Origin: Acidobacteriota bacterium
GTDB lineage: Bacteria > Planctomycetota > Phycisphaerae > WQYP01 > JAJZKJ01
Length of the DNA: 9,663 nucleotides
Direction of reading: 5' to 3'
Assembly (NCBI GenBank): GCA_021804195.1
Contig: JAJZKJ010000052.1
Span: 1 to 9,663 of the forward strand
The position numbers and the translations under genes were made by a program. Each line of letters begins with the position of its first letter. Positions within the stretch are counted from its first letter, which is position 1. The notes under the pieces were generated by a model. That model searched no databases. It was not told where the DNA came from and saw only the letters and a list, made by a program, of their open reading frames with translations. This document shows positions 5,900-9,663 of this stretch, one piece after another.

Positions 5900-7264
5900 T
5901 GCCGCCGTCTTCTCTGGGAAATATTTCTTGAGTTTCAGGAAGTGCTTCTCATACAGGTGGTAGCTAAGGTACGCCGCCAGCAGTGCGATCGTGATGTTAA
6001 AAGTTGCGAAGAGCACGCATAGGGCTTTGTGGGAGTAGATTGTTCCGAGCAAACCAACCGCACCGAAGACCGCCTTGCTACCCTGCAAGATCGGGAGGTG
6101 AAAAACATAGATACCATAGCTGTATTTTCCGAGCCAGCGCAGGGGGGCAGCCGCGCACAGCCGCCCGACGGGGGTCCCCTTGGGGGCCACGGCCAACGAC
6201 AGCACCCAGGTGAACAGAAGGGCCAACGCGCTGTAACGAAGGTCCTCGATCCACGGCCACCGGTGCTTGAGCAGGAATGCCGCCGCCATTGTTATTATTC
6301 CTAATATTCCGGACATCCTCAGGAGCCCGCCCGTATTTCCTGCAAGGCTTCCTCCGGCCTTGAGGTACACAGCCAGCAATGCCCCGCATGCGAACCCATC
6401 CAACCGGAACGGAGTGAGCGTGTATATCGCCCAGCCGGAAAGGCCGGCGGCCGAAGCCGCGAGGCGGAGGATCGGCGAGATCACAAGAATAGCGACGCAG
6501 ACCCGCGTCAGCCTGCGCGAGGGGACGAGAAGTATAACCAGCGGCCAGAACAGGTAAAACTGTTCCTCGACCGAGAGCGACCACAGGTGGCTGACACTCG
6601 TGACGACGGAATTGTACGCAATCGCGCTCCGAATATTGAAAGTATAACTCCAGAGCCACATCTGCAATGCCCAGAGCTTGTGGGCCGCGAGCGAGTGGTC
6701 GTATGAGGCGGGCCACAGGAACTCGAACGCGGCAAGCCCCAACAGCAGCGCGGCCAGGAACGAATAGTAAAGCGGGAAGATGCGAAGAAATCGGCGGGCG
6801 TAGAAATTGCGGAAATAGTGCTCCTGGCCCTTGGCGTCGTAAAGAATCCCAGTGATAAGAAAGCCGGAAAGAACGAAGAACAGGTCCACCCCGATCCAGC
6901 CCCAGCCGAAGACGTGCCGCATAACTCCGCCCAGCCATCCAAATGCGGGGAACTGGTCGCGGTAGTGCCCGAATATTACCAACAGGATCGCCAGGCCACG
7001 CAAACCGTCAAGCTCGGGAAAATGTTTGCGGCCACTGAAAAACGGGTCGACGACGCTCGGCTTTGCCTCGCTCAATGGCGCAGGCGGCGGTGCCGCCGCA
7101 GTGGTTCCGCCAACTTCCAGGTTCTTTATTCCAGGTTCCATGTTCCCCGCCCCTGTTCCCGGGCCCTCGGTCCGCGCTGCGCCCCCAGTTGTTTCCAGAT
7201 TCTGCATTCGAGTTTCCAGGTTCTCAGCCAAAGGTCCCAAGTTCCCGTTCCGTTCATCACCCAT
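5891..7264 (-). CDS. Membrane O-acyltransferase (acyltransferase family 3, OafA/YrhL-like), paralogue 1
   Basis: This 457-residue integral membrane protein of the acyltransferase-3 family moves an acyl group, often acetyl, onto sugars of surface glycans. The family core begins at FPELDGLRGLAILLVIFGHY (residues 82-101), with the Arg-Gly pair and the conserved His100. It continues with GVDLFFVLSGFLITGIL (125-141), FYARRFLRIFPLYY (154-167), and HLWSLSVEEQFYLFWP (226-241), then several hydrophobic helices to YHLYEKHFLKLKKYF near the C-terminus. Residues 1-about 75 precede the domain and are low-complexity, built from NLE/MEPG-type repeats and a Pro/Ala stretch. Start ATG 7264 has GGAG 11 nt upstream (7279-7276), and this region is alignable with the start of the second paralogue. 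The stop lies in a heptad repeat. A 61-nt spacer separates it from paralogue 2 and a 53-nt spacer from the GT2-GT61 gene, so co-transcription is likely. Acyl donor and acceptor are unknown. Confidence 0.93.
   Translation of the reverse strand: MGDERNGNLGPLAENLETRMQNLETTGGAARTEGPGTGAGNMEPGIKNLEVGGTTAAAPPPAPLSEAKPSVVDPFFSGRKHFPELDGLRGLAILLVIFGHYRDQFPAFGWLGGVMRHVFGWGWIGVDLFFVLSGFLITGILYDAKGQEHYFRNFYARRFLRIFPLYYSFLAALLLGLAAFEFLWPASYDHSLAAHKLWALQMWLWSYTFNIRSAIAYNSVVTSVSHLWSLSVEEQFYLFWPLVILLVPSRRLTRVCVAILVISPILRLAASAAGLSGWAIYTLTPFRLDGFACGALLAVYLKAGGSLAGNTGGLLRMSGILGIITMAAAFLLKHRWPWIEDLRYSALALLFTWVLSLAVAPKGTPVGRLCAAAPLRWLGKYSYGIYVFHLPILQGSKAVFGAVGLLGTIYSHKALCVLFATFNITIALLAAYLSYHLYEKHFLKLKKYFPEKTAASI
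7112..7243 (-). repeat. Coding GGAACCTGGAA-type repeats in acyltransferase paralogue 1
   Basis: On the minus strand the N-terminal codons contain worn copies of a GGAACCTGGAA-like unit (for example GAACATGGAACCTGGAATAA and AAGAACCTGGAAGTT), giving peptides such as ENLET, QNLET, NMEPG and KNLEV. Such units are usually intergenic; here they are translated, if the start at 7264 is right. Confidence 0.65.
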
Positions 7265-7325
7265 TGGAATAAACGCTCCGTGCCGAATTCCAAATGCTGA
7301 CGCGAAGTATCCCGCCGGATCGGGG
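7265..7325. other. Spacer between the two acyltransferase genes, with heptad remnants
   Basis: The 61-nt spacer carries one isolated heptad (AAATGCT at 7292-7298), and the adjoining stop codon of paralogue 2 lies in another (AAATGCT at 7328-7334). The Shine-Dalgarno of paralogue 1 (GGAG, 7279-7276) is the only evident control site. Confidence 0.5.
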
Positions 7326-8666
7326 CTAAATGCTGCTTGCCGCCGCCGTTCTCTCCGGGAAATATTTCTTGAGGTTCAGGAAATGCTTTTCGTAAAGGTG
7401 GTAGCTGGCGTAGGCGACGGCAATTGACACCCCAATGTTCGCGAGCACGAATCCGACGCCGAGAGTGGGGGTTGCCCGCATGCGGGACCAAAGGTGGCGG
7501 TCCTGCAAGAATATCCCCGATGCGATCCAAATGGGAAAATGGTACACGTAAATACCGTAGCTGTAGCGACCAAACCAACGCAGCGGCTTACGGTTACATA
7601 TCTTCCCCGGGAGGCCCAGCCACCCCGTGCTGGGGGTTATCACCAGCACGATCAGTGATGCAAATACGGCGGCGAGGACACCGTAGAGGAAATCGCTCGT
7701 CCAGTGAGAGGCCGCGCGCGAAATGTGCCAGAGCGCCGGGATCACGAGCGTGAGTACCAGCCATGCAGGGACCGAGATTGCAAAGGCAACCAGAGCCCAT
7801 GGGCGGAGCCGGACGGTCCCGCCCCCCAGCCGGGCCAATGTGGCGACCAGAGCGCCCGCAGCCAGTGAATCCATCTGGCACGGTGTCAGGACGAAATTGG
7901 TCTCGCCCCCTGCACCAAGCCCGGTGAGCGCGAGCCTTATGGCCAGCGCTCCGGCAATCAGCGCGACGCAAACGCGCAATACCGTTTTGCGGCTGAATGC
8001 AAAGACGACCAATGGCCAGACGAGATAAAATTGCTCTTCCACACACAGCGTCCAGAAATGGACAAGGAGGAACATTTGCCGGTTATAAATGGCCATCTGG
8101 ATGTTGGCGGTGTATGTCCAGAGCCACGGCTGGTAAGACCAGAGCAACGGGGCCAGATGCTTGTGCGCCCAGACCTGCGGGAATCCGAGCCGGAACACCA
8201 GCAGCGCAACAAGGAGGACCGACAGCACGCCATAATAAAGCGGGAAGATGCGAAGGGTGCGGCGGGCGTAGAAGTTGCGGAAATAGTGCTGCTGCCCCTT
8301 GCTGTCGAGGAGGATTCCGGTAATCAGAAACCCGGAGAGGACAAAAAACAGCTGTACCCCGGCCCAGCCCTGCCCAGCGACGGGCCGCAGAAAGTTCGGC
8401 AGCAGCGGGCAGTAGTGGAACAGCAGGACCATTATGATGGCCAGGCCACGCAAACCGTCAAGCTCCGGGAAATGCCGGCGGCCGCTAAAGAAGGGATCAG
8501 CGGTGCTCAGCTTGGCCCCGCTCGATGGCGCAGGCGGCCTGGCTGCAGTAGTCCCGCTGACTTCCAGATTCATTGTTCCAAATTCCAAGTTCCCGGTTCC
8601 TGGCTCCACGTTCAGTCGCGGCGCACCAGCCCCAGGTTCCGAATTCCCGCCATTCCTATCACTCAT
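7326..8666 (-). CDS. Membrane O-acyltransferase (acyltransferase family 3, OafA/YrhL-like), paralogue 2
   Basis: This 446-residue protein is homologous along its length to the next gene. The core starts at FPELDGLRGLAIIMVLLFHY (residues 66-85) with the conserved His84. It includes GVQLFFVLSGFLITGIL (103-119), FYARRTLRIFPLYY (132-145) and HFWTLCVEEQFYLVWP, and ends in YHLYEKHFLNLKKYF. It should sit in the inner membrane and acylate a sugar of the glycan. ATG 8666 is chosen over an upstream in-frame ATG at 8798: AGGGGG lies 11 nt upstream (8683-8678), the surrounding bases (GCGTT.ATT..ATG.GTGAT) match the start region of paralogue 1, and the extra 44 residues lack family similarity. Residues about 8-37 are repeat-derived (NVEPG, GNLEFG, MNLEV). 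In paralogue 2 the position after FFVLSGF is unchanged, but many loops differ, so the two enzymes may act on different sugars or positions. Confidence 0.93.
   Translation of the reverse strand: MSDRNGGNSEPGAGAPRLNVEPGTGNLEFGTMNLEVSGTTAARPPAPSSGAKLSTADPFFSGRRHFPELDGLRGLAIIMVLLFHYCPLLPNFLRPVAGQGWAGVQLFFVLSGFLITGILLDSKGQQHYFRNFYARRTLRIFPLYYGVLSVLLVALLVFRLGFPQVWAHKHLAPLLWSYQPWLWTYTANIQMAIYNRQMFLLVHFWTLCVEEQFYLVWPLVVFAFSRKTVLRVCVALIAGALAIRLALTGLGAGGETNFVLTPCQMDSLAAGALVATLARLGGGTVRLRPWALVAFAISVPAWLVLTLVIPALWHISRAASHWTSDFLYGVLAAVFASLIVLVITPSTGWLGLPGKICNRKPLRWFGRYSYGIYVYHFPIWIASGIFLQDRHLWSRMRATPTLGVGFVLANIGVSIAVAYASYHLYEKHFLNLKKYFPERTAAASSI
8556..8645 (-). repeat. Coding GGAACCTGGAA-type repeats in acyltransferase paralogue 2
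   Basis: The minus-strand N-terminal codons contain units such as GAACCGGGAACTTGGAATTT and GAATCTGGAAGTC. The peptide ends in NLEV.GTTAA just as in paralogue 1, showing that the tract was present before the duplication and then diverged. Confidence 0.65.
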
Positions 8667-8844
8667 CGAAATCAACGCCCCCTGATGGATGCGAAATGCC
8701 TTCCATTTTCTGCTCCACGACCGGCCGCGCGTGCATGGCGGAGCGCTCGTGCTTCTCCGGCGTGCCGGGCAGTTCCCGGTGGAACACACATTACCCAAGC
8801 GATTTCCCGGCGGCTGCCCAGCACGGCACCGCTACACCCGGCTT
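8667..8844. other. 178-nt spacer between GT4 and acyltransferase paralogue 2
   Basis: The spacer contains the Shine-Dalgarno of paralogue 2 (8683-8678) and a small perfect stem CCGGG-CAGTT-CCCGG at 8765-8779 with no T-tract. Near 8691-8697 a lone GCGAAATGCC resembles a heptad. No convincing gene, promoter or terminator is seen. Confidence 0.5.
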
Positions 8845-9663
8845 TCACGGCAGGGCCATTCCCGAGAGTTCCACCAGATTGGCCCACGTGCGGTCCCAGG
8901 TAAATTCCTCCGCACGGCGTCGCGCTTTCTGACCATAGGACACCCGCAAATTTTCGTTCAAAACGAGTTGCTTTAACTGGGCGGCGAGTTCCGCCGGGGC
9001 ACTTGGATCGAACAGGAACCCCGCATCGCCCACCACCTCCGGACTGCCGCCGGTACGCGAGGCGATGGTCGCTAACCCTGTTGACATAGCCTCCAGCGCT
9101 GCAAGCCCGAAGGCCTCCTGGCACCTTGAAGGCGTCACATGAATATCGGCCTTGCGAAATTCCTCCGCAACACAATGCCGATCCACATAGCCGGCCCGTC
9201 GCACGCGGACCCCGCGCCGCTCCAGTTTGGCAATCAGGTCGCGTATCTCAAGCTCATACGCGTCCACGGTACCATCGGGGAGCTGACTTGTACCGAGGAG
9301 TTGGATTGAAAAGGATGTTGTTGATTCGCTCAAGATGAGTGCCGCTTTAAGGAGAGTGTCCGGGGCCTTGTCGCTTCGGATCCGACCAGCGTAATTGATA
9401 ATCGGGACAGGGTTAGGATCCCGCCGGCCTGGCTTGAAGTGGTCGACGTCCACACCGTTGTACAGGGTCCGCATGATGTTTGGCCGAAGCCCGTACGCAC
9501 CTTCAACCGCGCGTGCGGCCGCGTTGCTTACCGCCATCAGCACATTTGTGGATTTACTGATATCTCCGCGGAATGTTTTTCTCATGTAGTGATCCGGATT
9601 ATGGAACAAAAGCATGATCCGGGCCTTGGGAAGCACGCGCCGAAGATAAATCGCCATTTCCGG
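8845..9663 (-). CDS. Family-4 glycosyltransferase, 5' end beyond window
   Basis: This is the donor-binding half of a GT-B GT4 glycosyltransferase. The frame is open to the right edge (the codons before the ATG at 9657 read Pro-Glu), so the first methionine seen is internal and the acceptor domain's beginning is missing. Motifs include MLLFHNPDHYMRK, VSNAAARAV and LYNGVDVDHF at the domain junction, then INYAGRIRSDKAPDTLLKAA, the start of the donor domain. PSRCQEAFGLAALEAMSTGL holds the EX7E-type nucleotide-sugar site, followed by SRTGGSPEVVGDAGFLFDP. It ends at TGA 8847-8845 after a normal GT4 C-terminal helix (RAEEFTWDRTWANLVELSG). It is likely the upstream member of the same transcription unit, adding a sugar to a lipid-linked intermediate. 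It resembles the GT4 at 1938-3092 in family only; its loops differ throughout. Confidence 0.9.
   Translation of the reverse strand, partial: PEMAIYLRRVLPKARIMLLFHNPDHYMRKTFRGDISKSTNVLMAVSNAAARAVEGAYGLRPNIMRTLYNGVDVDHFKPGRRDPNPVPIINYAGRIRSDKAPDTLLKAALILSESTTSFSIQLLGTSQLPDGTVDAYELEIRDLIAKLERRGVRVRRAGYVDRHCVAEEFRKADIHVTPSRCQEAFGLAALEAMSTGLATIASRTGGSPEVVGDAGFLFDPSAPAELAAQLKQLVLNENLRVSYGQKARRRAEEFTWDRTWANLVELSGMALP

Noticed and set aside
6078..6938. A 286-codon minus-strand ORF overlapping acyltransferase paralogue 1 in another frame.
   Set aside because: Shadow frame: the overlapping frame has the family motifs and helices, this one has none.
8765..8779. CCGGG-CAGTT-CCCGG stem as a terminator.
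   Set aside because: Only 5 bp, no T-tract and far from the stop codon; such stems are expected by chance in GC-rich DNA.
8667..8798. An upstream in-frame ATG at 8798 extending acyltransferase paralogue 2 by 44 residues.
   Set aside because: No family similarity in the extension, a better start at 8666 with a Shine-Dalgarno, and the start region at 8666 matches that of the tandem paralogue.

Overview
The window is a GC-rich stretch of bacterial DNA in which every credible gene lies on the minus strand, so it reads right to left as one dense, operon-like surface-polysaccharide (exopolysaccharide, O-antigen or capsule type) block. In transcription order it holds a family-4 glycosyltransferase cut by the right edge (9663-8845), two tandem paralogous membrane O-acyltransferases (8666-7326 and 7264-5891), a GT2-GT61 fusion glycosyltransferase (5837-3627), a truncated glycosyltransferase remnant (about 3519-3103), an intact GT4 (3092-1938), an FkbM-like SAM-dependent methyltransferase (1709-930), and a second GT4 cut by the left edge (759-1). 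No wzx, wzy, wza/wzc, sugar-nucleotide synthesis, RNA or transposase gene is visible.

The division of labour is typical of a glycan locus. The glycosyltransferases would build the repeat unit on the cytoplasmic side, the methyltransferase could cap or decorate a sugar hydroxyl, and the acyltransferases could move an acyl (for example acetyl) group onto the glycan at the inner membrane. Exact sugars and linkages cannot be read from sequence.

The most striking content is a layer of short repeats in the spacers that also invades genes. (1) A 71-nt core with a GCGGGCG/CGCCCGC hairpin, flanked by inverted arrays of a 7-nt unit (AATGCTA on the right arm, TAGCATT on the left), occurs twice (751-912 and 1797-1922). 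(2) Units related to CCACAAAGACACGAAG occur at 67-149 and 3512-3590. (3) GGAACCTGGAA-type units occur inside the N-termini of both acyltransferases. The repeats supply the probable start codon of one glycosyltransferase, the stop codons of both acyltransferases, a low-complexity N-terminal extension in both acyltransferases, and an apparent in-frame insertion of about 40 residues in the left-edge glycosyltransferase.

From memory, such 'AATGCTA', 'CACAAAGACACGAAG' and 'GGAACCTGGAA' repeats are common in genomes of Verrucomicrobiota (Pedosphaera/Limisphaerales-like) and some other PVC or sediment lineages. Together with the GC-rich coding this suggests an uncultivated Verrucomicrobiota-type organism. 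That is an inference, not a demonstrated assignment.
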